NCBI GenBank assembly: GCA_047619485.1
Contig: JBLHKE010000502.1
Location: 1-5,920, forward strand
Reading direction: 5' to 3'
Source of the DNA: JBLHKE01 sp047619485
GTDB lineage: Bacteria > Verrucomicrobiota > Verrucomicrobiia > Verrucomicrobiales > DEV007
Length of the DNA stretch: 5,920 bases
This document shows positions 1 to 5,920 of this stretch, in pieces. The position numbers and the translations under genes were made by a program. Position 1 is the stretch's first letter. Each line of letters starts with the position of its first letter. A model generated the notes under the pieces. The model saw only the letters and a list, made by a program, of their open reading frames with translations. It did not search any database and was not told the origin of the DNA.

Positions 1-717
1 GACAAGCTCGGCGATTTCAAGCCGGAGATCGTCGTCGAAGATTCTGGAGTCGTCGAGATCGATCCGCGTGACGACGCCGCCATCGAAGAGTTGAACGCAC
101 GCGGAGCTGCCGCGCTGGTGACGGTGGCGGATGGCACTGGGCTGCCAGTCATCGCAGCGTTCCGCTTGCTGGCGGCGAGGCTGGACGCGCGGCATCCGAT
201 TTTGCTGAAGGATTCTCTGACCGTCTCCAAAGATCCTGAAAAACCGTTTCTCGGCACGCTGCTCGAGGCAAGCATGAATATCGGTTCGCTGATCTGCGAT
301 GGGATTGGCGATGGCATTTTGATCCAAGGGGAAGAGGCGCCCGGGCAGTCGCTGCGGCTCGCTTACAATATTCTCCAGGCCTCTGGCGCGCGTATTTTCA
401 AAACCGACTACGTCGCCTGCCCGAGCTGTGGGCGCACGCTGTTCAACCTGCAGGATACCACCGCGAAGATCCGCGCGGCAACCGGGCACCTCAAAGGTGT
501 GCGTATTGCCGTGATGGGATGTATCGTCAATGGTCCGGGGGAGATGGCCGATGCTGATTTCGGCTACGTGGGCGGAGCGCCGGCGAAGATTAACCTGTAT
601 GTCGGTAAAGAGGCTGTGAAATTCAATATTCCCCAATCAGAGGCCGTCGATCGGCTGGTCGATCTGATCCGCGAGCACGGGAAATGGGTCGACGCACCGG
701 ATCCTGTCCCATCCTAG
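1..717 (+). CDS. ispG: 4-hydroxy-3-methylbut-2-en-1-yl diphosphate synthase (IspG/GcpE), long insert type, 3' part only
   Basis: IspG is the [4Fe-4S] enzyme of the MEP (non-mevalonate) isoprenoid pathway. It reductively converts methylerythritol 2,4-cyclodiphosphate to HMBPP in the cytoplasm. The frame is open from base 1, so the gene enters from the left; a TTG at 91 is internal, because the codons before it (PEIVVEDSG...) continue the same protein. The visible 238 codons cover the end of the inserted middle domain and the whole C-terminal cluster domain. Cluster ligands are visible as CPSCGRT (Cys codons 418-420 and 427-429) and MGCIVNGPGE (Cys 520-522), with the conserved Glu at 541-543. 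The motifs DGIGDGILIQGE, KTDY.ACPSCGRTLF.LQ, GEMADADFGYVGG and NLYVGKEAVKFNIP match the large plant/Chlamydia/Bacteroidota form rather than the short E. coli form. The stop is TAG 715-717. The identification is firm; membership of the long class is inferred from these motifs because the N-terminus is not visible. Confidence 0.96.
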   Translation, partial: DKLGDFKPEIVVEDSGVVEIDPRDDAAIEELNARGAAALVTVADGTGLPVIAAFRLLAARLDARHPILLKDSLTVSKDPEKPFLGTLLEASMNIGSLICDGIGDGILIQGEEAPGQSLRLAYNILQASGARIFKTDYVACPSCGRTLFNLQDTTAKIRAATGHLKGVRIAVMGCIVNGPGEMADADFGYVGGAPAKINLYVGKEAVKFNIPQSEAVDRLVDLIREHGKWVDAPDPVPS

Positions 718-740
718 TCAGATATTGTCACACAAGAGAC

Positions 741-758
741 TTTGCGCATTTTGCGCAT
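741..758. repeat. Perfect tandem 9-mer (TTTGCGCAT x2) upstream of ppk1
   Basis: TTTGCGCAT occurs at 741-749 and again, directly abutting, at 750-758, in the 107-bp gap between ispG and ppk1. The centre is 75 bp before the ppk1 ATG. Each copy contains the palindrome TGCGCA, so the pair can also fold as a 6-bp stem with a TTT loop (743-757); no T-run follows, so it is not a good terminator. TTGCG at 742-746 and 751-755, 9 bp apart, recurs with the same spacing before the next gene (2935-2948). A regulator-binding direct repeat is possible, but this is inference. I see no convincing -35/-10 pair in the gap. Confidence 0.5.
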
Positions 759-824
759 GGGTCGACAGTACGCGCCGCGTTAAACTCGACTGTGTTTCTA
801 TGACAATTTCCCCGACACCACCGA

Positions 825-2909
825 ATGGATAAACATCTCCTCGATGGTAGGCCATTCAGAGCCAAAGAGATAAGTTGGCTCTCGTTCAATAGCCGCGTCC
901 TCGAAGAGGCCGAGGATCGCTCTGTGCCGCTGATGGAGCGCTTGCGTTTCCTCGGCATCTATTCCTCGAATCTGGACGAATTTTTCCGGGTGAGAGTGGC
1001 GACCCTGAAGCGTCTGGCGCGCCTTGGCAAGCAGGTGAAAAACCTCAACATCCCAGACCCAGCCGAAACGCTATTCGAAGTTCACGAAATTTTGGTGAAG
1101 GAGGCGATCCACTTCAACAAGGCTTACGAGGCGGTACTCGAGGAACTCGCCAAGGAGGGGATTGAGGTTGTCGATGAACTCTCGGTGCCGCTCGAGCAAC
1201 GCGAGGACCTGATGGAATACTTCCTTTCCAAGGTGCGCCCGCACCTGATGCCGATCCTATTGAAGGGCAGTTCGGATCTTTCCAACCTTCGAGACCACCC
1301 GATGTATCTGGCGGTAGAGATGAAGAAAAAATCTGGGACTGGCCGACGCGGTCACGCGCTGGTCGAGATCATTGGGGATCTGCCGCGCTTCTACGTCCTC
1401 CCTGAGATCAAAAAGAAAAAGAAGACACGGGTGCGGCAGGTGATGTACCTGGACGACATCATCCGCTTCGGGCTGCCAACTCTGTTCGAGACGCTGCCAT
1501 ACGAGGTCTTCGACGCCTACGCGATCAAGTTCACGCGCGATTCCGAACTCGAGTTCGATGATGATTTCACCGAGAGCATTCTGGAGCGGATGAGCGAAGG
1601 CTTGCGCGCCCGCGTGATGGGCAGCCCGGTGCGGATGAACTACGATGCGAAGATCCCGCAGCCGTTCCTGAATCTCCTGCGGCAGAAATTGAAGTTTTCG
1701 CAGCTCGATTCCCTCTATCCCGGCGCCCGCTACCACAACCGCAAGTTGCTCATGAACTTTCCCACGCTCGGGCGCAGCGACCTTTGCTTCCGGGGCGAAC
1801 GGCCGGTGCCCCACGCGCAACTCGAGGGTGGCGCGAAGAAGCGGGGGATGTTCAAACAGTTACAGAAGAGGGATTCGCTGCTGCACTTGCCCTACCACTC
1901 GTTCAGCCTGTTCCTAGATCTGTTGAGGGAGGCAGGCATGGACCCGCTAGTGAAGAGCATCTCTCTCACCCAATATCGGTTCGCTAGCGATTCGTGTGTC
2001 GCGGCTGCGCTGATGGCCGCGGTTCGCAACGGCAAGCATGTCACGGTGCTAGTAGAGGCGCAGGCGCGCTTCGATGAGGAGGCGAACCTTGGCTGGGCAG
2101 CTACCTATCGGGAAGCTGGGATCAAGGTCATCATGGGGCTGCCGGGGCTGAAGGTGCACGCGAAGCTGTGCCTGATCGAGCGGCTTGAGGGTGGCCGCAA
2201 GCGCAACTACAGCGCGATCGGCACTGGGAATTTCAACGAGTCGACCGCCCGGATCTACACCGATCACCTCCTACTCACCGCCGACGTCGAGATCGGCAGA
2301 GACCTGCAGCGCTGTTTCCGCTACCTCGCGGCGCCAGCCCGGGAGCCGCGCCTTTCGAAACTCGTCGCCTCGCCGTTTGGTGTGCGGAAGATGTTCGAAG
2401 AGGCGATTGTTAAGGAGATCGAGTTTGCGAAAGCCGGCGGGGAGGCTGAGATCTTCCTGAAGCTGAACAACCTTTCCGATCCCGCAACGGTCGAGCTGCT
2501 CGACAAGGCCGCGACCGCAGGGGTCACGGTGAAGTTGATTGTCCGCAGCATGTATTCGGTGGTCGCTGATCGCAAGGTGAAGAAAAATCTCAAGGGGATC
2601 AGCATTGTTGACCGCTACCTCGAGCACTCGCGGGTTTTCAAATTTGGCAATGGTGGCAAGCCTGTCTACTACCTCTCATCGGCCGACCTCCTGCCGCGCA
2701 ATCTGGATTCGCGCTTCGAGATCGTCTGCCCGGTCGAGGACAAAAAACTGCAGGATCAGCTCGAGCATTACATGCAATTGCAGTGGGTTGATGAAGTGAA
2801 GGCGCGGGTGCTCGATAAGAAACTCTCGAACCCGCTGCGCCGCACTGGGAAAAAGGCGCGGGCGACGCGAGCGCAGCTTACCATCCGGGAGTGGCTGGCC
2901 GGCGGCTGA
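825..2909 (+). CDS. ppk1: Polyphosphate kinase 1 (PPK1)
   Basis: PPK1 reversibly polymerises the gamma phosphate of ATP into inorganic polyphosphate through a phosphohistidine intermediate. At 694 aa it is close to the 688 aa of the E. coli enzyme and appears complete. The N domain (about 1-115) opens with EISWLSFNSRVLEEA and FLGIYSSNLDEFFRVR; the head domain spans about 116-325; the two PLD-like catalytic domains are C1 (about 326-515) and C2 (516-690). Catalytic residues align with E. coli by spacing: Arg385 and Arg415 (Mg/phosphate ligands, E. coli 375 and 405), His445 in GLKVHAK (the phosphorylated His435), Tyr478 (468), His601 in YLEHSR (592) and Glu632 (623). A run of five lysines lies at 196-200. 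The start is fixed: an in-frame TGA sits at 801-803 and ATG 825 is the first start codon after it, although no Shine-Dalgarno sequence precedes it. The C2 segment after IVRS lacks the usual Cys/Pro-Gly residues, as described in the findings. PPK1 is often induced by phosphate starvation, but no classical Pho box is visible here. Confidence 0.97.
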   Translation: MDKHLLDGRPFRAKEISWLSFNSRVLEEAEDRSVPLMERLRFLGIYSSNLDEFFRVRVATLKRLARLGKQVKNLNIPDPAETLFEVHEILVKEAIHFNKAYEAVLEELAKEGIEVVDELSVPLEQREDLMEYFLSKVRPHLMPILLKGSSDLSNLRDHPMYLAVEMKKKSGTGRRGHALVEIIGDLPRFYVLPEIKKKKKTRVRQVMYLDDIIRFGLPTLFETLPYEVFDAYAIKFTRDSELEFDDDFTESILERMSEGLRARVMGSPVRMNYDAKIPQPFLNLLRQKLKFSQLDSLYPGARYHNRKLLMNFPTLGRSDLCFRGERPVPHAQLEGGAKKRGMFKQLQKRDSLLHLPYHSFSLFLDLLREAGMDPLVKSISLTQYRFASDSCVAAALMAAVRNGKHVTVLVEAQARFDEEANLGWAATYREAGIKVIMGLPGLKVHAKLCLIERLEGGRKRNYSAIGTGNFNESTARIYTDHLLLTADVEIGRDLQRCFRYLAAPAREPRLSKLVASPFGVRKMFEEAIVKEIEFAKAGGEAEIFLKLNNLSDPATVELLDKAATAGVTVKLIVRSMYSVVADRKVKKNLKGISIVDRYLEHSRVFKFGNGGKPVYYLSSADLLPRNLDSRFEIVCPVEDKKLQDQLEHYMQLQWVDEVKARVLDKKLSNPLRRTGKKARATRAQLTIREWLAGG

Positions 2910-2931
2910 AGCAGATGCGGTGAACATTGGC

Positions 2932-2949
2932 TGCTTGCGGTGCTTGCGA
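2932..2949. repeat. Near-perfect tandem 9-mer (TGCTTGCGG/TGCTTGCGA) upstream of the ABC exporter
   Basis: Two 9-bp units, 2932-2940 and 2941-2949, differ only in the last base. They lie in the 62-bp gap between ppk1 and the ATPase gene, about 30 bp before its ATG. The TTGCG cores (2935-2939 and 2944-2948) have the same 9-bp phase as the repeat before ppk1. The first core could also act as a -35-like TTGCGG with TAGCAT (2957-2962) as -10 at 16-bp spacing. That would start the transcript almost at the ATG, giving a leaderless or near-leaderless mRNA. This promoter reading is weak. Confidence 0.4.
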
Positions 2950-2971
2950 TCCTGACTAGCATTCATGCTTT

Positions 2972-3937
2972 ATGACGGACTCTGCTACCGATGCGATCAA
3001 GATGGTCGACCTGCGCGTCGACTATGGTGATTTCGCCGCGGTCGACAGCCTGAGCCTGACTGTCCCCTTCGGAGAAGTGTTCGGTCTCGTCGGGCCGAAC
3101 GGGGCTGGGAAGACGAGCAGCTTCAAAGTGCTGGCGACCCTGATGGAACCGACCTTCGGTGAGGTGTTCCTCTGCGGGATCGACATCGCGCTACAGCCTG
3201 AGAAGGCACGGCGGGTGCTCGGTTACATGCCGGACCTCGCCCCGGTGCCGTCGGATTTGAAATGTTGGGAGTTTCTCGATCTCTATGCGGCGGCGCATGG
3301 TCTAACCGAGTCGGCACGCCGCAACCGTATCAGCGAGTGCCTAGAGAAAGTCGACCTTGAGGATAAGCGCGAGGCGATCTGTAGCAGCCTGTCGCGCGGT
3401 ATGAAGCAGCGGCTGGTGCTCGCGAAGACACTACTCCACCGCCCGAAGGTCATGGTGCTCGACGAGCCGGCGAGTGGCATGGACCCCGTGTCGCGCGTCG
3501 CTCTACGAAGGATCCTGAAGGAGCTTGCTGCGGAAGGCCGGACGGTGATCGTCAGCTCGCATATCCTCTCTGAACTCTCCGACATGTGCACGTCGGTGGG
3601 GTTCATGTCGGCAGGGAAACTAGTCGATGCGGGGGCGACCGAAGAGGTGCTCGCGCGGCAGGGCTCAGCCCGGCGGCAGATCAAGGTCGAGCTCACCGAC
3701 AAGTCGGGGATCGTCGATTGCATGGACGTGCTCGAGGGTTTGCCGCTGGACGATCTCAAATCATCTGGCCACGTGGTGAGTTTTTCGATGAAGGGGGATG
3801 GCGACGCCCAGGTGGCGATCCTCAAGAAGCTGGTGGAGCGGGGGTTGCCGATCAGGAGTTTTGAAGAGAAGCGTACGAGCATCGAGGATGTGTTGCTTGG
3901 CCTGGACGGACGGGATTCAGCAGGGGGTTCGAATTGA
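2972..3937 (+). CDS. ABC transporter ATP-binding protein (ABC-2 exporter type)
   Basis: This is the cytoplasmic ATPase subunit that drives the permease encoded directly downstream. All nucleotide-binding motifs are present in its 321 aa: Walker A GPNGAGKTS (41-49), ABC signature SLSRGMKQRL (139-148), Walker B VMVLDEP (160-166) followed by the D-loop SGMDP (168-172), and the switch His197 in SSHILSEL. Two motifs are variant: the Q-loop reads GYMPD (84-88), with Asp where Gln is usual, and the signature is LSRGM rather than LSGGQ. Residues from about 232 to 310 form a C-terminal extension typical of exporter ATPases (IKVEL... to ...RTSIEDVLLGL). An in-frame TAG at 2957-2959 makes ATG 2972 the most upstream start available; no Shine-Dalgarno sequence is visible, and Met11 is a less likely alternative. 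The stop overlaps the permease start, so the two are co-transcribed and translationally coupled. The substrate is unknown. Confidence 0.93.
   Translation: MTDSATDAIKMVDLRVDYGDFAAVDSLSLTVPFGEVFGLVGPNGAGKTSSFKVLATLMEPTFGEVFLCGIDIALQPEKARRVLGYMPDLAPVPSDLKCWEFLDLYAAAHGLTESARRNRISECLEKVDLEDKREAICSSLSRGMKQRLVLAKTLLHRPKVMVLDEPASGMDPVSRVALRRILKELAAEGRTVIVSSHILSELSDMCTSVGFMSAGKLVDAGATEEVLARQGSARRQIKVELTDKSGIVDCMDVLEGLPLDDLKSSGHVVSFSMKGDGDAQVAILKKLVERGLPIRSFEEKRTSIEDVLLGLDGRDSAGGSN
3922..3927 (+). promoter_or_regulatory. Ribosome binding site for the permease gene
   Basis: AGGGGG lies nine bases before ATG 3937, inside the end of the ATPase gene. It is the only clear purine-rich Shine-Dalgarno-like stretch ahead of any start in the window. 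It supports choosing ATG 3937 over the adjacent in-frame TTG at 3934, which would be closer than ideal. Confidence 0.45.
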
Positions 3938-5706
3938 TGAGGGGCGACGAGAGTGTGCCCACATTGCAGTCAGTCCCGTTCTGGATGCTGACGAAGAATC
4001 CGATTTTCAAACGCTACCTGCGTTCACGCCTCCGCCCGAAGGCGCTGATCCCATGGGCGTTGTTGATCGGCATCGCGTCGACCTTCGCGTTCCTGTCGAT
4101 CTGGGTGAGTTTCACGAACCGTGACCACGCCGACATGATGTTGGCGGGGCGGATTATCCTCATCGCCATGATCCTGATCCAGGGTTTCTTGTTGATGGTC
4201 CTCGGCACCGGCTCGGTTGCCTCGGGGATGATGTTGGAAGGGGAGGACGGCGGCGTCGAATACCAGCGCTTGATCCCGCTGTCGCCGCTGGCGAAAATTA
4301 TCGGCTATGTTTTCGGTCTACCGGTCAGGGAGTATTGCCTGTTTCTGGTGACGGTGCCCTTCACCCTGCTCGCGATTTACATCGGGCGCGTGCCGTTGGA
4401 AGGGGTGGGTTCCGTCTACGCGGCATTCTTCACTGGAGTGGTGCTCTACCATCTCAGCGGCTGCGTCGCCGGGACGGTGGTGAACCGCCGCTTCGCTGGC
4501 CGCATCGCGCAGATGATCGTCATCGTCCTCTACCTCGTACTGCCGCAGCTGGCGAAGCTTGGCTTCGAGTTCTTCAGCTACCTGACGATCATCCCGGTGC
4601 TGAAGGAACTGATCTCCGATCTCGCTGTGCCGTATGCGGACGATACCTTCAACCTGCTCTTCGGTAGTGGTTCGCGCACGGTCAGCCTCTACGGGCTGGA
4701 GGTGCAAGCGTTGCCGTTCTCTCTCTTGATGCAGGGGACCTTGATTCTCACCTTCGTCATCGTGCTCTATCGCAAGTGGCGCCAGCCGACACATCACATG
4801 CTCGGCAAAAACTTCGCGGTCTGCCTCTGTCTGTGGATCCATGCTCTGCTGCTCGGGAGTACTATCCCCCTTATCGACAATGGCGAAATATTCCCGCAGG
4901 CGCGAAACCGCACAATACGGGTTGCGGAAGAGCTGCAGCAGCACGCTCCGCCGGGGACGAGGGTGCCCAGGATTCACTCCCGCGACAGGAAGAACCCGAA
5001 ACACGCATACTGGCTCGCGGCTAGCTACGGCGTTGGTTCCCTTGTTTTGAGCTGCGGCCTGGTATTGATCATCACCCCGACCCGCGACGAGTTTACCAAA
5101 GGTCTACGGCGTGGGCGGAAGCTCGGTCGGCGCCGCGTTCCGCTCAATGCTGATGGCGCGAGCGCTCTCTGGCACGTCGCCCTGATCGGGCTGGTCGGTG
5201 CGGGGGCCTTCGCGATTTTCTCCTGCGAGATGTTCGGTTCCAAGTGGTTTACCTCGAGGTCGATGGGCGCTCGAGCCTCACAGTTTTCGATGGTGGAATT
5301 GCGCCTGGTGCCGTTCTCCCAAGTGCTGTTCGTGCTCGCGTTTTGGGCAGTGTTAGAGTGGGGGCAGCGGCGCGCCCTACTATTGTGGGCACTGTTTGTG
5401 TGGGTGGTGCCAGTCCTTGGGGCACTGATTTTTCTGCTGGCGAACGATGAGCGTTTTCATGAGATCGCCATCTCCTTAGGATCCCTTTCGGCTCTGCCTT
5501 CGCCATTCTATGCGTTAAGCTATCCCGTTGATGATCCGCGCCCCTACATGATCTCGATCTCGAACGCATTCGTGCGGACGATTGCCATCTACTTGATCAT
5601 CGTGACCTACATGATCGTCCGCGTGAAGCGGCGACATCGTGAGATCGTCGCGCGGGTCGAAGCGGGAGACGCACCTCCGCCGGCCTCGCGTGAGGTGGTA
5701 GGGTAG
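3937..5706 (+). CDS. ABC-2-like transporter permease, large polytopic membrane protein
   Basis: This is the membrane partner of the preceding ATPase. It has 589 aa from ATG 3937 (590 if TTG 3934 is used); the ATG shares its A with the ATPase TGA. The N-terminus NPIFKRYLRSRLRPK (21-35) is a basic cytoplasmic segment typical of ABC-2 permeases. Hydrophobic segments lie at about 37-59, 70-92, 131-150, 157-180, 190-216, 258-279, 292-311, 361-381, 412-430, 459-476, 480-502 and 545-563, giving about 12 helices. The EGEDGGVEYQRLIPLSP stretch (101-117) corresponds to the conserved cytoplasmic 'E-x-G-T-hydrophobic-L-SPLS' region that couples to the ATPase in this superfamily. A hydrophilic loop lies at 312-360, a strongly basic stretch at 388-401 and a basic tail after 563. 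There is no signal peptide, frameshift or truncation. A normal ABC-2 subunit has about six helices, so this may be a fused double-length permease. The substrate cannot be inferred. Confidence 0.82.
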   Translation: MRGDESVPTLQSVPFWMLTKNPIFKRYLRSRLRPKALIPWALLIGIASTFAFLSIWVSFTNRDHADMMLAGRIILIAMILIQGFLLMVLGTGSVASGMMLEGEDGGVEYQRLIPLSPLAKIIGYVFGLPVREYCLFLVTVPFTLLAIYIGRVPLEGVGSVYAAFFTGVVLYHLSGCVAGTVVNRRFAGRIAQMIVIVLYLVLPQLAKLGFEFFSYLTIIPVLKELISDLAVPYADDTFNLLFGSGSRTVSLYGLEVQALPFSLLMQGTLILTFVIVLYRKWRQPTHHMLGKNFAVCLCLWIHALLLGSTIPLIDNGEIFPQARNRTIRVAEELQQHAPPGTRVPRIHSRDRKNPKHAYWLAASYGVGSLVLSCGLVLIITPTRDEFTKGLRRGRKLGRRRVPLNADGASALWHVALIGLVGAGAFAIFSCEMFGSKWFTSRSMGARASQFSMVELRLVPFSQVLFVLAFWAVLEWGQRRALLLWALFVWVVPVLGALIFLLANDERFHEIAISLGSLSALPSPFYALSYPVDDPRPYMISISNAFVRTIAIYLIIVTYMIVRVKRRHREIVARVEAGDAPPPASREVVG

Positions 5707-5742
5707 GGCTTGGTGTTGAGGGCCTTCGGCTTGGGTTCTGGG

Positions 5743-5762
5743 CTTCGATTTTGAAATCGAAG
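5743..5762. repeat. Perfect 9-bp palindrome (CTTCGATTT-TG-AAATCGAAG)
   Basis: The arms 5743-5751 and 5754-5762 are exact reverse complements separated by TG. The site lies 36 bases after the permease stop codon. As RNA it could form a hairpin (8 bp with a four-base loop), but the sequence after it is GTGACG with no T-run, so intrinsic termination on + would be weak. It could also be a dimeric regulator site, though its position between two convergent gene ends argues against a promoter operator. Function is undetermined. Confidence 0.45.
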
Positions 5763-5809
5763 TGACGTTGCCGTCGTTACCGTGGTGTTCGAACAGGTGG
5801 CTCGACGCA

Positions 5810-5841
5810 AGAAAGCCGTCCCGGTGAGGGGACGGCTTTCT
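5810..5841. terminator. Bidirectional terminator-like hairpin between convergent genes
   Basis: A perfect 13-bp stem (AGAAAGCCGTCCC at 5810-5822, GGGACGGCTTTCT at 5829-5841) closes a six-base loop, GGTGAG. The GC-rich core is flanked by A-rich and T-rich stem ends (AGAAAG/CTTTCT), so either strand ends in a short pyrimidine stretch. No long U-tract follows on either side. It lies 103 bases after the permease stop on + and 23 bases after the stop of the minus-strand LysM gene, so it fits best as that gene's terminator while also serving the exporter operon. Confidence 0.7.
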
Positions 5842-5864
5842 ACGAAACACTCTGGGGTCTCGAG

Positions 5865-5920
5865 TTATGGGATCATTAGCGTTTGGTCGATCCGGATCAG
5901 GTCTCCGGTCAGACCATTTG
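5865..5920 (-). CDS. C-terminal end of a LysM-domain protein (partial)
   Basis: Read on the minus strand from the right edge, an open frame runs in from outside the window and ends at TAA (5867-5865). The 17 visible residues, NGLTGDLIRIDQTLMIP, match the second half of a LysM repeat, whose usual ending is N-x-L-x4-I-x-x-G-Q-x-L-x-I-P; Asp replaces the common Gly before Gln. LysM domains bind peptidoglycan or chitin GlcNAc chains, and a C-terminal LysM directly before the stop is common in cell-wall hydrolases and envelope proteins. The rest of the protein, including any catalytic domain, lies outside the window, so no specific product is claimed. Support also comes from the terminator-like hairpin 23 bases beyond the stop. 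The fragment is very short, hence moderate confidence. Confidence 0.6.
   Translation of the reverse strand, partial: NGLTGDLIRIDQTLMIP

Noticed and set aside
743..757. Small TGCGCA-TTT-TGCGCA hairpin as an ispG terminator
   Set aside because: The stem is only 6 bp, the sequence is better described as a tandem repeat, and no T-run follows.
724..807. Inverted pair ATTGTCA (724-730) / TGACAAT (801-807) flanking the ispG-ppk1 gap
   Set aside because: Seven-base arms 70 bp apart are expected fairly often by chance in a gap of this size, and nothing else supports a looped operator.
718..824. A classical PhoB box before ppk1
   Set aside because: I looked for CTGTCAT-type direct repeats with 11-bp phase; only an isolated TTGTCA is present, and the real repeat has a 9-bp phase and an unrelated sequence.
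728..958. A 76-codon minus-strand frame spanning the ispG-ppk1 gap
   Set aside because: Most of it overlaps the conserved PPK1 N-terminus, it has no recognisable domain, and no RBS or promoter supports it.
1257..1820. A 187-codon open frame on the minus strand inside ppk1
   Set aside because: It lies entirely opposite conserved PPK1 coding sequence, its translation resembles no known domain, and GC-rich genes commonly leave long open antisense frames.
3283..3882. A 199-codon minus-strand open frame opposite the ABC ATPase
   Set aside because: It is a Ser/Arg-rich shadow of the ATPase, which carries all the expected motifs in the plus frame.
4318..5004. A 228-codon minus-strand open frame inside the permease gene
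   Set aside because: Its translation is rich in His, Arg, Glu and Gln with low complexity, as expected for the reverse complement of a GC-rich membrane-protein gene; the plus-strand frame has clear transmembrane periodicity and is coupled to the ATPase.

Overview
The window is GC-rich and densely coding, and it looks like ordinary chromosome from a Gram-negative-type bacterium, most likely a member of the Verrucomicrobiota or another PVC/Bacteroidota-like lineage. Three points favour this. The IspG fragment is the long, insert-containing type known from plants, Chlamydiae, Bacteroidota and Verrucomicrobiota. Two of the three visible starts lack a Shine-Dalgarno sequence. The ABC ATPase has a 'GYMPD' Q-loop region of a kind I associate with PVC-type exporters. 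This assignment is inference from motifs; no 16S or marker search was possible.

Layout from left to right: (1) 1-717, the 3' part of ispG on +, whose 5' end lies outside the window; (2) a 107-bp gap with a perfect tandem 9-mer; (3) 825-2909, a complete ppk1 encoding polyphosphate kinase with its known catalytic residues at the expected spacing; (4) a 62-bp gap with a second, near-perfect 9-bp tandem repeat; (5) 2972-3937, an ABC transporter ATPase; (6) 3937-5706, a large polytopic ABC-2-like permease whose ATG overlaps the ATPase stop codon by one base (TGATG); (7) a 158-bp spacer between convergent genes, with a 9-bp palindrome and a perfect 13-bp hairpin that probably terminates transcription; (8) 5865-5920 on -, the last codons of a convergent gene ending in what looks like a C-terminal LysM domain.

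Functionally, IspG (isoprenoid precursor synthesis) and PPK1 (polyphosphate storage and energy) are housekeeping enzymes with no obvious link to each other. The ATPase and permease clearly form one exporter whose substrate cannot be read from the sequence. The gaps of 62 and 107 bp leave open whether ispG, ppk1 and the exporter are co-transcribed.

I found no convincing new system, mobile element, CRISPR array or RNA gene. The observations most worth checking are the shared TTGCG-N4-TTGCG repeat upstream of both ppk1 and the exporter, the roughly 12-helix permease that may be two fused ABC-2 halves, and the unlisted LysM gene tail at the right edge.
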